The position numbers were made by a program, and so were the translations under genes. A DNA stretch of 57,328 nt from Phycisphaerae bacterium (GTDB taxonomy: Bacteria > Planctomycetota > Phycisphaerae > Phycisphaerales > Phycisphaeraceae), in contig JAUHYI010000022.1 in NCBI GenBank assembly GCA_030426385.1, positions 1 to 57,328 on the forward strand, in the 5' to 3' direction. The notes under the pieces are model-generated. The model did not search any database. It saw nothing but the letters and a program-made list of their open reading frames with translations, and had not been told where the DNA came from. Shown here piece after piece: positions 1-8,762 of this stretch (within the stretch, counting starts at the first letter, position 1; every line of letters starts with the position of its first letter).

Positions 1-7
1 GCTTCAT
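1..7 (-). CDS. Start of a gene running off the left edge (partial)
   Basis: An ATG on the minus strand at position 7 is preceded by AAAGGA about six bases upstream, a good ribosome binding site. It lies 40 bases downstream of the stop of the secreted GH66-like gene on the same strand, so it is probably the next gene of that transcription unit. Only two codons (Met-Lys) are visible, so the product cannot be named. Confidence 0.4.
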
Positions 8-46
8 ACTAATTCCTTTGCAATCTCGCGGGCTTGTCTGAGATTT

Positions 47-1870
47 TTACTGGGCTTCAAGTTCAAACACCACCACGGACCATGTTTTCAATGTAGGCAG
101 TAGGGCTGTGACATCAGTTTGTGTCGTGATCACTTTCAATTCAGATGACATGTTCGAAACGCCTTGGTCGCAGGTGAGTGCTACGGCACGTTTGACGCGT
201 TGTGCATCGTTGCCACTTAGTGTGATTCGCAAATCGTGAGTGGCTGGCGTCTTAGGATCGATCTGTCCGGCCGTATAGGGTACGGCCAGATTCAAAAGGT
301 GGACGATCAGGAACTCGCGTCCATCGGCTTCGTGTCGGCGATGGACAAAATCTTCCCAACGTACATCGTTGGATGCTGTCGTTACAGTCAGGTGATCGGT
401 TGCATCGGTGACGCGCCTGATAGCAGCGTCCCAGAAATATCGACTGTATCGAAACGTAAATGATCGCCAGGGGTCCGGCCCATTTTCATAATGTTTGGCG
501 CCTCGGCTTCGTGAGGCTGACCATTTCGCGCCACATGCTGTCGTGGCGGCTTCAAGTAGCTTGCTGGTAGTCGAGCAGTATCCCACCGAGCGATACCCGC
601 CGACCTCTCGGGCCGCTTGGACTTCTTTGTGCAGGTAATCAACGTAAACGTCAAAATCGCGGAGATCGAACTTGCCGCGTTCGACGTAGTGGCCGCTTTC
701 CCATAAGGCCATGCTGTCGGTTGCTTTTGCATTGAATAGGCTAAGAGGTTGGCGGCCCGCGTGATATGACACCGCACCTGCGTTGAAATGCAATTCGCAA
801 TCAGGATCAATTTCTTGGAGTTTCTGGCGAAGCTCGTTGATGAACTCAATCTGTGACGCAATCAAATCTTTTTCAATGCCTTGATGAAACTTGCCATGCA
901 TGTCGTGGGCGTTGCCGGGATAAGGTAGGCCGTCGCTACGAAAGCCATCCCAGTCGAACATTTCGACCGATTGCCGTAGTTGGTCATACAAGTAGTCACG
1001 TACTGATTTATCCCAGATGATGCCTGAACCGACCCATACAGCTCGCCGGTTCTTGCCTCGCGCTTCACCGTCTCGCAAGCGATCAAGTGTTTCGCCGTTG
1101 AAAATAAATCGTGATGGAAATGCTCGGCCCTGGGCGTCAAAGTTCCATAGCTCGGGGTGTTGTCGCAACCACTCCAGGCCAGCCAATCCCCATGTGGAGC
1201 CTTGTAAGTAGGAGTACACCTGAATGCCAGATGCGTGGGCTTGGCGAATCATTTCCTGCAGCGCTGCTTTGGACTCTGGGCTTACGTTTTGACCGGTATG
1301 CCATTTGGTTTCTTTGGGGGCCATCGTTTCCCATCCCGAAGGCTGCCAAGAAAAATAGTCGAACGCGCCGACGTGCCAGCGATGTGCCATGCCCATGATC
1401 TGGCGTTTGATTTCTGCGGGTGGCAAGTCGCCCATGGAGGACAGGCTTGACCAGTGGCCAACTTTCCAAGGTGTTCCTACTGCGAAAAAAGCCTGGGCAT
1501 CAGCTTGAACAGTTTCGTTTTGATTGAGCAGTTGAGCATATGCACTGGCACCCCACGCAATGTTGGAAGGGACTTTCCATTGAATTGTCCAGGCCACAGA
1601 ATCATGAGCGCTGAGTTCTAGCGTGCGTCGAGCAATAGGCAGCTTGGTGTCTAAGTCAGATACAACGCCAAGTTGAATTGTCCCTGCCACGGCAGCGTCG
1701 CTTTGATTAACCACATTGATGGTGAATTGGGCTGTCTCCCCGGAGCGGTAGGTCACGCGATCAGCCTGAACGGATAGGGCGACCGAAGAAGGTTTCGCCT
1801 GAGCTACGCCAGTTGTCGCAGTGACTGCAGTCAAGCATAGAACGACAAATCTCGCGAATGATAACCACAT
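47..1870 (-). CDS. Secreted glycoside hydrolase-like protein (GH66/dextranase-like)
   Basis: About 607 residues if started at the ATG at 1870. This start sits directly before a signal peptide (MWLSFARFVVLCLTAVTA, cleavage near AQA) and follows AAAGGA; the longer open frame adds 26 unlikely residues. After the signal comes an Ig-like beta domain with VTYRSGETAQFTINV, as found in GH66 enzymes. A TIM-barrel-like region follows, with FDWDGFRSDGLPYPG, where the Asp would be the catalytic nucleophile candidate, and a beta-rich C-terminus. Acting outside the cytoplasm on an alpha-glucan-like polymer is a family-level inference; the substrate is not visible. It is divergent from the FAD oxidoreductase across a 320-base AT-rich region. 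Another TIM-barrel GH family is possible. Confidence 0.55.
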   Translation of the reverse strand: MWLSFARFVVLCLTAVTATTGVAQAKPSSVALSVQADRVTYRSGETAQFTINVVNQSDAAVAGTIQLGVVSDLDTKLPIARRTLELSAHDSVAWTIQWKVPSNIAWGASAYAQLLNQNETVQADAQAFFAVGTPWKVGHWSSLSSMGDLPPAEIKRQIMGMAHRWHVGAFDYFSWQPSGWETMAPKETKWHTGQNVSPESKAALQEMIRQAHASGIQVYSYLQGSTWGLAGLEWLRQHPELWNFDAQGRAFPSRFIFNGETLDRLRDGEARGKNRRAVWVGSGIIWDKSVRDYLYDQLRQSVEMFDWDGFRSDGLPYPGNAHDMHGKFHQGIEKDLIASQIEFINELRQKLQEIDPDCELHFNAGAVSYHAGRQPLSLFNAKATDSMALWESGHYVERGKFDLRDFDVYVDYLHKEVQAAREVGGYRSVGYCSTTSKLLEAATTACGAKWSASRSRGAKHYENGPDPWRSFTFRYSRYFWDAAIRRVTDATDHLTVTTASNDVRWEDFVHRRHEADGREFLIVHLLNLAVPYTAGQIDPKTPATHDLRITLSGNDAQRVKRAVALTCDQGVSNMSSELKVITTQTDVTALLPTLKTWSVVVFELEAQ

Positions 1871-2190
1871 ATTCCTTTGCACTTGATCGTCTCCATTAGC
1901 CAGCTGAGGTGAGCTTCTGTGCGAACGCCACGTGACTGGTGTGCGCAACTTATTTTAGATGTTCTCGTTTTTAACAAGGCTCGCGAATGGTGTCAACTGA
2001 TTAAATAATTAATTTTCGGAAATCAGTGGTTTGGGAGACTTGTTATTGCCTATATTTATGTATTATTTGCATGGAAATATTTGAATTTATCGATTTGTCG
2101 ATATGGTGTGTCTTGTTAGAGTTTTGTGGATTAGATTTATTAATTAATTTTGAAATATATTGCTTTCGAAAATATCAGGAATAGGCAAAA
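1871..2190. promoter_or_regulatory. AT-rich divergent promoter region with a palindrome at 2089-2102
   Basis: This gene-free stretch separates two outward-facing genes and must carry both promoters. It is much more AT-rich than the flanking genes. At 2089-2102 lies ATCGATTTGTCGAT, a palindrome with 5-base arms. The 11-mer ATTTGTCGATA (2093-2103) recurs exactly at 7547-7557 upstream of the LacI gene, so it may be a binding site for that regulator. No confident -35/-10 pair could be assigned. Confidence 0.4.
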
Positions 2191-3528
2191 ATGACGATTG
2201 TTTACAAGCGACAAATCCCCGTTCGGCACGATGTGGATGTGATGGTTGCCGGTGGCGGCCCGGCGGGTATTGGAGCGGCACTTGCCGCGGCGCGGCAGGG
2301 GGCTTCAGTTTTTTTGATAGATAGCCAATCTTGTTTTGGGGGGATGGCAACCGCCGCACTGGTGCCTTCGTATTTCACGCTGTACTCAGACGGCATTAAT
2401 TTACAGGCTGGCGGTATCGCTTCTGAAATTTATCAACGCTTGGACGCCAGGAATGGGTTTGGGCCTGGCGTTGATTATCGCAACCCAAAAGATCGTTGGT
2501 TGCCTTTGCGTACGGAGGTTCTCAAGTGCGTATTCGATGAAATCGTCAGTGAACAGAAAACATTGAAGTTCACCTTTCAAACGAGGTTGATCGATGTGGA
2601 GACTGATGGGCGTCGATTGACGCATGCGATTTGTGCTGCCAAAAGTGGTGTGTTTACAGTTCGTGCTCGACAATTTATTGATTGTACGGGTGACGGTGAT
2701 CTGGCTGCATGGGCGGGTGCGGCATTTGAAAAAGGCAATGGGGATGGACTGCTTCAGCCCGGCACGCTATGCACAGCCTGGACCGATATCGACTGGTTTA
2801 AGGTTCAGTCTTCTGGTCTTAGCGCTGAAGCTGAAATTCAAAGAGCGATCACTGATGGCGTATTCAGCGTTGCAGATCCGCACCTTCCGGGTATCCATCA
2901 AACCGGGCGTCATACGGGGACCGGCAATATTGGGCATACTTTCGGTGTCGACAATACCGACGAGGTTTCGCTCACCAAGGCATTGATTCATGGGCGTCGA
3001 ATTACACAGGAGTATCAACGCTTCTACCGTGAGTACCTGAAAGGTTACGAGCATATGGAACTGGTCACGACCGGGGCGTTGCTCGGGGTGCGCGAAACGC
3101 GCCGTGTTCTTGGCGACTACGTACTTAATTTGGATGACTATCAAAAACGTGCTGTTTTTGTCGATGAGATCGGTCGATATTCCTATCCTATTGACGTGCA
3201 TCCTGCGCAACCTACTGCCGAAAACCTGGCGCAATTTGAATATGAATATGAACAGATGCGATATCAGCCGGGTGAAAGTTACGGCATACCATTACGCAGT
3301 TTGATAGTGCGCGATCTTGATAACGTTTTGGTCGCTGGGCGATGTGTCAGTTGCGATCGATATATTCAGGGGTCGATTCGCGTGGGGACCGGTTGTTATA
3401 TCACTGGCCAGGCAGCGGGTGTGGCGGCAGCATTGGCGGCGCAAACCAGGCATGAGCTACGAGCGATTGATGCTCGTCAAGTGCAATCGCGCCTTGTCGA
3501 ATTAGGTGCCTATTTGCCCAATGTCTAG
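2191..3528 (+). CDS. FAD-dependent oxidoreductase (FAD_oxidored family)
   Basis: A 445-residue flavoprotein. The dinucleotide-binding motif is near residues 18-42 (VAGGGPAGIGAALAAARQGA, then FLID). It is followed by CFGGMATAALVPSY, the pattern of the FAD_oxidored group that includes the oxidoreductases found beside sugar-degradation genes. A second FAD contact is suggested by FIDCTGDGDLAAWAGA (about 162-177) and a C-terminal VAGRCVSC..GSIRVGTGCYITGQAAG. No signal peptide is seen, so it is cytoplasmic. The substrate is unknown; a sugar- or polyol-derived hydroxyl is plausible from context. AGGAATAGGCAAAA precedes the ATG. Its last 27 bases overlap the convergent RraA gene. Confidence 0.8.
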   Translation: MTIVYKRQIPVRHDVDVMVAGGGPAGIGAALAAARQGASVFLIDSQSCFGGMATAALVPSYFTLYSDGINLQAGGIASEIYQRLDARNGFGPGVDYRNPKDRWLPLRTEVLKCVFDEIVSEQKTLKFTFQTRLIDVETDGRRLTHAICAAKSGVFTVRARQFIDCTGDGDLAAWAGAAFEKGNGDGLLQPGTLCTAWTDIDWFKVQSSGLSAEAEIQRAITDGVFSVADPHLPGIHQTGRHTGTGNIGHTFGVDNTDEVSLTKALIHGRRITQEYQRFYREYLKGYEHMELVTTGALLGVRETRRVLGDYVLNLDDYQKRAVFVDEIGRYSYPIDVHPAQPTAENLAQFEYEYEQMRYQPGESYGIPLRSLIVRDLDNVLVAGRCVSCDRYIQGSIRVGTGCYITGQAAGVAAALAAQTRHELRAIDARQVQSRLVELGAYLPNV

Positions 3529-4275
3529 CTGCTTGATTGTGTTTGATGTCTTGGCGAAACGTCGGCCGAATTCTGCAGGGTCGAGTTTGCCGTGGTTGGT
3601 TTCATCACGCAGGTAATCGAGCACGATCATCTCGGCATCGACGATTTTCTGACAAACCGCTGGAAGTTTTGGCACAATATCAAGGGGTACGGTGGTTACG
3701 CCGTTGCGATCGCCATGTAACAAATCGCCGGGCTTGATGGTCATGCCGCCGACCTTGGCGGGTACGTTTAAATCGACAATTTGCGGATAGCCGTGCGAAC
3801 AAACGGTGCTGCCGGTAAAAGTGGGAAAGCCCAGTGCCTCGACCTGGTCAAGGTCTCGACCGGCTCCGCTGGTAATTAGGCCCGCCGCTCCGAAGGCCTG
3901 GTATGTCGCGCACATCACTTCGCCGAAAGTGGCAGCGCATGTTGGAACATCAAGGTCTTCAAAGACTACCACGACCGGGCCCGGCCAATCGGAAAAACTT
4001 TCGACCTGTTCTTGCAGGCGCTCATACAAACGAGGCCCATCTGAAGGTGTGCTTGCGCGAAAGGTGGCCGTCACGGCATAGCCGACCATGGGTGGAAATT
4101 TCGGCGAGCAGGCTTGAATGCGCCCGTCAAGATAGCCTTCGGCTTGCGAACGCACTTTGAATAGCTCGATCGCGTTGCAGATGGTCGGGGTATCGAATGA
4201 CTGCAATGCCGTAAGCAGTGACGGGTCGATGTCAATCGCAGGATGCGCGGAATCCGTTGTTGATTTATTATTCAT
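3502..4275 (-). CDS. RraA-family protein (HMG/CHA aldolase-like)
   Basis: 257 residues with the RraA/MenG-type fold signature: GEVMCATYQAFGAAGLITSG followed by AGRDLDQVEALGFP, then KPGDLLHGDRNGVTTVP. The Arg and Asp of GAGRD and the GD..GV loop are the usual substrate/metal contacts in 4-hydroxy-4-methyl-2-oxoglutarate aldolase relatives. Members either split small keto acids or, in E. coli, bind RNase E; without an RNase E context, the aldolase role fits a sugar-acid pathway better. It is the last gene of the leftward module A, 34 bases after the TIM-barrel gene. No Shine-Dalgarno is seen before its ATG (the bases are CCTCC, the wrong polarity), so translation may be coupled to the gene upstream. 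The 3' end overlaps the convergent FAD oxidoreductase by 27 bases. Confidence 0.75.
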   Translation of the reverse strand: MNNKSTTDSAHPAIDIDPSLLTALQSFDTPTICNAIELFKVRSQAEGYLDGRIQACSPKFPPMVGYAVTATFRASTPSDGPRLYERLQEQVESFSDWPGPVVVVFEDLDVPTCAATFGEVMCATYQAFGAAGLITSGAGRDLDQVEALGFPTFTGSTVCSHGYPQIVDLNVPAKVGGMTIKPGDLLHGDRNGVTTVPLDIVPKLPAVCQKIVDAEMIVLDYLRDETNHGKLDPAEFGRRFAKTSNTIKQLDIGQIGT

Positions 4276-4309
4276 GGAGGTACTAAATTTTGTAAAACTA
4301 TTCGGAGGG

Positions 4310-5551
4310 TTATGCCTGAACAGAGGCGCTACTCAGGATGCGTTTGAGGTCCGACCAGTAATGACAATCTTCGGCTGCCATGGCCTCAAAGAGGTAAACG
4401 CCATCGGCGGTCGTGTCGAGACATTGGTGGATGCCACGCTCCATGCCTTGCAAAAACAGCTCGCGATCTTCCGTGATATTCAGTGGCAGTGGTCCGGGTG
4501 GATCTTCCATCTGATCAATCACATACTCCGTTGCTGCCCAAATGTAAACCTTTTTCCCTTTGGCACGTGCTGCGGCAAATTGTGCTTCGGAATGTTCACG
4601 CCAGTCTTTGGCGCCATAGCGCCGGTGTTCGGCAACCAATACGATCGCATCGATCAGGTCTTCGTCCACCCAGGTTTCCCAGTCATGATGGAATCGGCCC
4701 ATGACCACACGTCCGCGTTGGCCGGCAGGGCTTAGGAAACAGCTTGAATCCGGGTAAAAACCGACGGATAACTCGGCCGCGGTTCGGCGGGTTCGTTCCC
4801 GGGCTTCACGCAAAAACTGTGTGAGATACTGGCCGCGAAAACGGTGATAGGCTTCAAAGTGAATTGGGATATATTCGTCCTGGCCTCGATCGGCAAGCAA
4901 GGGATCATGCCCGGTTGCCTCGCGGAAGGCGTTCACTTCAATGTCGTTGTAGCCGTACAGCAAAAAAGGATTGTTCGATTGCAGCGGAACTGCAAGCACT
5001 GGCTGCATGCCGCAATGAGATCGAGCGGTATCGAGATAAATCCCATCAACGCCATAGGCGAGCAGTTCATCAATTTCCGCGAGGCGGTGTTCGCGAACCT
5101 CAGGGTATGCATAGCTAAGCAGGCCGCGGATATGGTGGTCATGCCGCAAGTGCTTCCATGTGTACTGTGGATGAGCGATTTCGAAATCGCTTTCCATACC
5201 TTCGTAATATTCATCGAACAGTGTCACGTAGGCGAAAATTTTCAAGCCGCACTTGCGTGCTTCGTCAACGGCCACAGCCAGTGGATCGCATTGCTTGAGG
5301 ATCAAGTGCTCAACACTATTGGGTCGGAACCCCGAATGGATTTTACTTTTGGCGCCGAAGACAGTGCGTACTTTGCTGTGGTAGGTGACTTGGCCAGTCG
5401 CTGAAACGCGCCAGTAAATCGTGTCGAGTCCGATGTCAGCACAACGACGAACCAGTTGCCGCAAGTGGGACTCATCGTAGAGATAGCCGTTTTCGTAGCC
5501 AATCCTGAATTGATCTGCTACGTCAATACCTAGTAGTAGCTGTTTGCTCAT
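4310..5551 (-). CDS. TIM-barrel glycoside-hydrolase-like protein, cytoplasmic
   Basis: 413 residues from the ATG at 5551 (MSKQLLLGIDVADQF). The longer frame upstream is basic, low-quality sequence that overlaps the pseudopilin end, so I reject it. Strand-helix features of a (beta/alpha)8 barrel are visible: LDTIYWRV (strand 1), LKIFAYVTLFDEYYEG, YGVDGIYLDTARSH (an Asp in a strand-4-like position), LSVGFYPDSS, IDAIVLV, and KKVYIWAATEYV. The pattern resembles GHL10/YngK-like glycosyl hydrolases. No signal peptide is visible. AAGGA lies 14 bases before the ATG, an unusually long spacing. It sits between the pseudopilin (68-base gap) and RraA (34-base gap). Substrate unknown. Confidence 0.5.
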   Translation of the reverse strand: MSKQLLLGIDVADQFRIGYENGYLYDESHLRQLVRRCADIGLDTIYWRVSATGQVTYHSKVRTVFGAKSKIHSGFRPNSVEHLILKQCDPLAVAVDEARKCGLKIFAYVTLFDEYYEGMESDFEIAHPQYTWKHLRHDHHIRGLLSYAYPEVREHRLAEIDELLAYGVDGIYLDTARSHCGMQPVLAVPLQSNNPFLLYGYNDIEVNAFREATGHDPLLADRGQDEYIPIHFEAYHRFRGQYLTQFLREARERTRRTAAELSVGFYPDSSCFLSPAGQRGRVVMGRFHHDWETWVDEDLIDAIVLVAEHRRYGAKDWREHSEAQFAAARAKGKKVYIWAATEYVIDQMEDPPGPLPLNITEDRELFLQGMERGIHQCLDTTADGVYLFEAMAAEDCHYWSDLKRILSSASVQA

Positions 5552-5619
5552 CGCTTTTGCTTGATCCTTTTGAATTAAATATCTACCAGCGCAGGTTCCC
5601 CTCCTGGTGGATGGCAATG

Positions 5620-6423
5620 TCACCACCAATAGCCGTTTACGCTGGTGCTGTATGCGGCGTCGAAGCGGGGCAGGGCTGTCCACGAGAGAACGCCATTGAT
5701 GCCGTAGGTATCAAGCATGTCGCGCCCTGGTTTAAAACGAACACTGCCGTCGCCATGAGCGACATTGCTTCCCAATGGCATGACTGGTGAAATGCCTGAA
5801 GCGCCTCTGGTCTCATGATTGATAAAAATTGCCACCGCGCCATCGCCTTGCATGATCGTGTCGGCTGCAATCATTCCGCTTGGATTGTCTGTGACTCGTG
5901 CTGTGCCATTGATGTGGCCACGGTCTGGGGCATTCCCGTCATAAATCATGTTAGCGCCAACGCCACCCATGTCTTCGTGATATCCGACGTAAAGATAACT
6001 CGTGTAATACAAGGTGCCGAATGTACCACTGTTAACCTGAATGTAATAGGGGCGTGAAGGGCATTGCCACACCCCGGTTGAATTGTTGGACACGACGCCT
6101 ATCGGTGGTGCGTCGGATGGAATAACCTGGGCACCCCAATTTGCCAGTGCGTTTTTGTTTTCATCGGTCAGAAAGTGTGGAAACAGGACTCGCGCCCCTG
6201 CGGATGCGCCATTACTACCAGCAGGAAAATAACCATCGCAATCGACCGCGTATGAATTGGCTGACTGGGCAATGCTTCGAAGATTCGAGGCGCAAATGCT
6301 ACGACGTGCCGCATCGCGTGCACCATTCAAAGCGGGCAGCAGTATGCTAATCATCAGGGCGATGATGGTGATCACCACTAGTAACTCGATTAGCGTAAAT
6401 GCTGTGTTTCTGCGTGGCATCAT
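5620..6423 (-). CDS. Pseudopilin-like protein, prepilin leader with H-X9-DG-type C-terminus
   Basis: About 267 residues. The start is the ATG pair at 6423/6420 after CAGGAA (spacing 4 or 7); the longer frame adds 41 residues with no leader. A short basic leader MPRRNTA is followed by the type IV prepilin segment [20 protein letters not shown], to be cut by prepilin peptidase and inserted as a helix. The position before the cut is Ala, not Gly. After [21 protein letters not shown] come a large globular domain and [12 protein letters not shown] near the C-terminus, the signature of the very large planctomycete/Lentisphaerae pseudopilin families (DUF1559-like). At about 270 residues it is much larger than a normal minor pilin. 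It lies directly downstream of a PEP-CTERM gene in module A. Confidence 0.8.
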   Translation of the reverse strand: MMPRRNTAFTLIELLVVITIIALMISILLPALNGARDAARRSICASNLRSIAQSANSYAVDCDGYFPAGSNGASAGARVLFPHFLTDENKNALANWGAQVIPSDAPPIGVVSNNSTGVWQCPSRPYYIQVNSGTFGTLYYTSYLYVGYHEDMGGVGANMIYDGNAPDRGHINGTARVTDNPSGMIAADTIMQGDGAVAIFINHETRGASGISPVMPLGSNVAHGDGSVRFKPGRDMLDTYGINGVLSWTALPRFDAAYSTSVNGYWW

Positions 6424-6502
6424 CGGTTCCTGTCTTAACCACTTTTGCGAAAAAGCCTGGCCTCGTCGGTAGAGGAGGCCAGACTGAAGAGTTAAAGAAC
6501 AT

Positions 6503-7273
6503 TTATCCGCGACGACGACGGCCCAAGATGACAGGTGCGACACCAAGCAGTGACATCACCAGCGTCGCTGGTTCCGGAATGTCGGCCACTGTTGTCGTAA
6601 TGAGTACATCATCAATGCGGAAAACGGCGTCCTTGCCCGCGATAATATTGAAGGAGGTGAACGTGTTTTCATTGATGTTGAACGCGATGCCGGTTGAACC
6701 GGCGGTCGTTGCGCCACCAACACTGATTGTGAATTCGTGGCTCACGAAATCAAGGTCGAGTGCGATTTCCTGGTATGTGCCGAGCGTGTAATTCAGAGTT
6801 GTGTCAACTGTTGTTGATCCGTCGTAGTACACCACATTGCCATTGTCGTCCAGGCGAACGCTGATGATGCCACTGGTGGCACCGTTGTCCAAGTTGAATA
6901 TGCCGATAGCGCTCGAATCGCTTTGGCTGGATTTTTGGAAAGCAAATTCGATTCGCGCCGAACCGGCAGTTGACACAGCCGATGTGGCTGATGCAGTTAG
7001 GTTGGCGTGAGCTTCGGAGGGATCAGGATCAGCTGCGAGGCGCTGGAAGAGCGCTCCCTTGCTGCCAGTGTAAGACCCGGCACTGATCGAGACGTCCCCG
7101 GCGTCGTCTTCGACCACGGTCCAGGAATCGCCCACAACCGGTGATCCAGCGGCGTCGCCCGGATTGTTGATTGCGCTTTCGAAGCCATCCTCAAAAACGG
7201 TGAGGGGAGCTGCGGATAACTGGGTTGCGGCGCCCAGCACTGAAACCAACATTGCGAAAATGATATGTCGCAT
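6503..7273 (-). CDS. PEP-CTERM secreted protein (lectin/glucanase-like beta-sandwich)
   Basis: About 256 residues from the ATG at 7273. This start has a strong GGAGG eight bases upstream; that GGAGG lies inside the longer frame, which excludes the upstream ATG. Signal peptide [22 protein letters not shown]. The body is Ser/Thr/Gly-rich and beta-predicted (LTVFEDGFE start, repeated [37 protein letters not shown]), as in concanavalin-like carbohydrate-binding sandwiches. The tail is [20 protein letters not shown] followed by RRRRG, a PEP-CTERM sorting signal handled by an exosortase (none in this window). First gene of the leftward module A; 79 bases precede the pseudopilin. Confidence 0.85.
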   Translation of the reverse strand: MRHIIFAMLVSVLGAATQLSAAPLTVFEDGFESAINNPGDAAGSPVVGDSWTVVEDDAGDVSISAGSYTGSKGALFQRLAADPDPSEAHANLTASATSAVSTAGSARIEFAFQKSSQSDSSAIGIFNLDNGATSGIISVRLDDNGNVVYYDGSTTVDTTLNYTLGTYQEIALDLDFVSHEFTISVGGATTAGSTGIAFNINENTFTSFNIIAGKDAVFRIDDVLITTTVADIPEPATLVMSLLGVAPVILGRRRRG

Positions 7274-7709
7274 AACTAAGACCTCCATTTGAATATTACG
7301 AATAAGAAACGGGAAATTAACTGTTCACAAAAAAGGGTGAGATGCATCAGGTGGATGTCATCTGTCAATACAGTCGTTACCTTAACGGCAATGTCCCGTA
7401 AATGCAAGAGATTAATAATTTAATTTCTTGGGTTGCTGCTTCCCGGATTTGGGGCCTGGTTTGGTGTTGGGGGATAGTGCCGTGGATTGGCTGGAAAAAA
7501 CATGGGGCGCCAATGATTAGTTGTTGTAACTGTATAAAATAATCGTATTTGTCGATAATATGATTTGCAAGAAAAATTTCGACGCGTGTTGTAGTGTTGA
7601 CTTTTATCGCTTTTGAGTTACACTGGGGCTGTAATATATCGGGTTAATTATATTCTTAATTATTGCGAACAAGAATTGTTGGTCGACGCAAGGTTATGGA
7701 GATGAAGCA
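7274..7709. promoter_or_regulatory. Divergent control region between module A and its LacI gene
   Basis: This 436-base gene-free region controls both the leftward PEP-CTERM/pseudopilin operon and the rightward LacI gene. For the LacI gene a candidate promoter is TTGACT at 7597-7602, a 16-base spacer and TACACT at 7619-7624. The 11-mer ATTTGTCGATA at 7547-7557, shared with 2093-2103, and an inverted repeat ATTCTT/AAGAAT (7652-7657 and 7671-7676) are possible operators. The half nearest the PEP-CTERM gene has no clear motif. Confidence 0.45.
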
Positions 7710-8762
7710 ATGGCTGGGCGCCGTGTCACATTAAACGAAGTCGCGCGATTAAGCGGCGTGTCAGTTCCTTTGGCTTCGGTTGCTCTTTCGGGCAATCGAG
7801 GGACCACGCGCGTTTCCGAAGACACGGCTCGGCGTGTTCGCGAAATCGCAGGTTCGCTGCACTATCGTCCGACGATGGCGGTGCGAACAATTCGTGATGG
7901 GCGCAGCTATACGCTGGGGGCTGTCACGCCAACAACGAATTATGGCTACAGTGAACTTTGGGGGGGCATGATGGCTGCCACTTCTGACCATGGTTACCAG
8001 ATGATGGTAGCTTTGGCGAAACTCCACAGTGAGGCGTATGAAGAGCAGGTCGATCAATTGCTTAAGCGTGATGTAGACGGCATCATTTTGTTTTCTACTG
8101 CTGAGTTGCAGCGTTCGCCTATCTATCAGGAATTGCGTAGTAGGCAGCGAGCTGTGGTTTTTGTCGAGAATGATCCGCATGACGATTTTGATTTTGTCGG
8201 CATGGATGAGGTTGCGTCGTATCGCCTGGCTCTAAAACATCTCATCGCGCATGGTCATGAGCGTATTGCTTTTGCTTATGAGCAAGAAGGTGCTGTGCCG
8301 CAAGCTCATCAGCGTCGTCTCGATTTCGAGGAAGTTGTTGATGATTTTGGTTTGCCGGTGTTGCCTCGGTTTTATTTTCAATTGCCATCGAGTGCAGGCG
8401 GTGAGCAACTCGAGTCGGCTGTTTCGAAAATGCTGGACAGTGCCAACCCGCCGACGGCGATGGTGGTTCGTGGTCATCGGCGAGCAATTAGGCTTCACGA
8501 GGTCATACAAAAGCGTGGGCTACAAATTCCTCGTGATTTCTCAATGATTAATCTGACCATGCATTCTTATGAAGAGTCGCGACTTCAATTTGATTCGGTA
8601 CGTCATGCGGTCGAAGGTATCGCAAAAACTACAATTAACACGCTAATCAGTCGGATTGATGGCGAGTCCGATGGCGGAGCGGCGAAGAGATATCTTTTGC
8701 CTGGCACGCTTGTTCCCGGGGAAACCGTTGCAAAACGTGCACAAGTGAGTGGTCGCAAATGA
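7710..8762 (+). CDS. LacI-family transcriptional regulator
   Basis: 350 residues. The N-terminal helix-turn-helix starts VTLNEVARLSGVSVPLASVA, with ARRVREIAGSLHYRP as the hinge-side helix (residues about 5-60). It is followed by a periplasmic-binding-protein-like sensor domain (YTLGAVTPT, DVDGIILFST, VVFVENDPHDDFDFVGMD, LIAHGHERIAFAYE). This family binds palindromic operators and responds to a sugar or sugar acid. GGAG lies eight bases before the ATG. The last four bases (ATGA) overlap the next gene, so the two are translationally coupled. Position between two divergent carbohydrate units suggests it controls both. The substitution SVPLASVAL for the common SPTTVSRVL alters the recognition helix. 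Confidence 0.9.
   Translation: MAGRRVTLNEVARLSGVSVPLASVALSGNRGTTRVSEDTARRVREIAGSLHYRPTMAVRTIRDGRSYTLGAVTPTTNYGYSELWGGMMAATSDHGYQMMVALAKLHSEAYEEQVDQLLKRDVDGIILFSTAELQRSPIYQELRSRQRAVVFVENDPHDDFDFVGMDEVASYRLALKHLIAHGHERIAFAYEQEGAVPQAHQRRLDFEEVVDDFGLPVLPRFYFQLPSSAGGEQLESAVSKMLDSANPPTAMVVRGHRRAIRLHEVIQKRGLQIPRDFSMINLTMHSYEESRLQFDSVRHAVEGIAKTTINTLISRIDGESDGGAAKRYLLPGTLVPGETVAKRAQVSGRK

Noticed and set aside
4157..4735. Plus-strand open frame of 192 codons
   Set aside because: Runs antisense to the RraA and TIM-barrel genes, which have clear family motifs; it has none.
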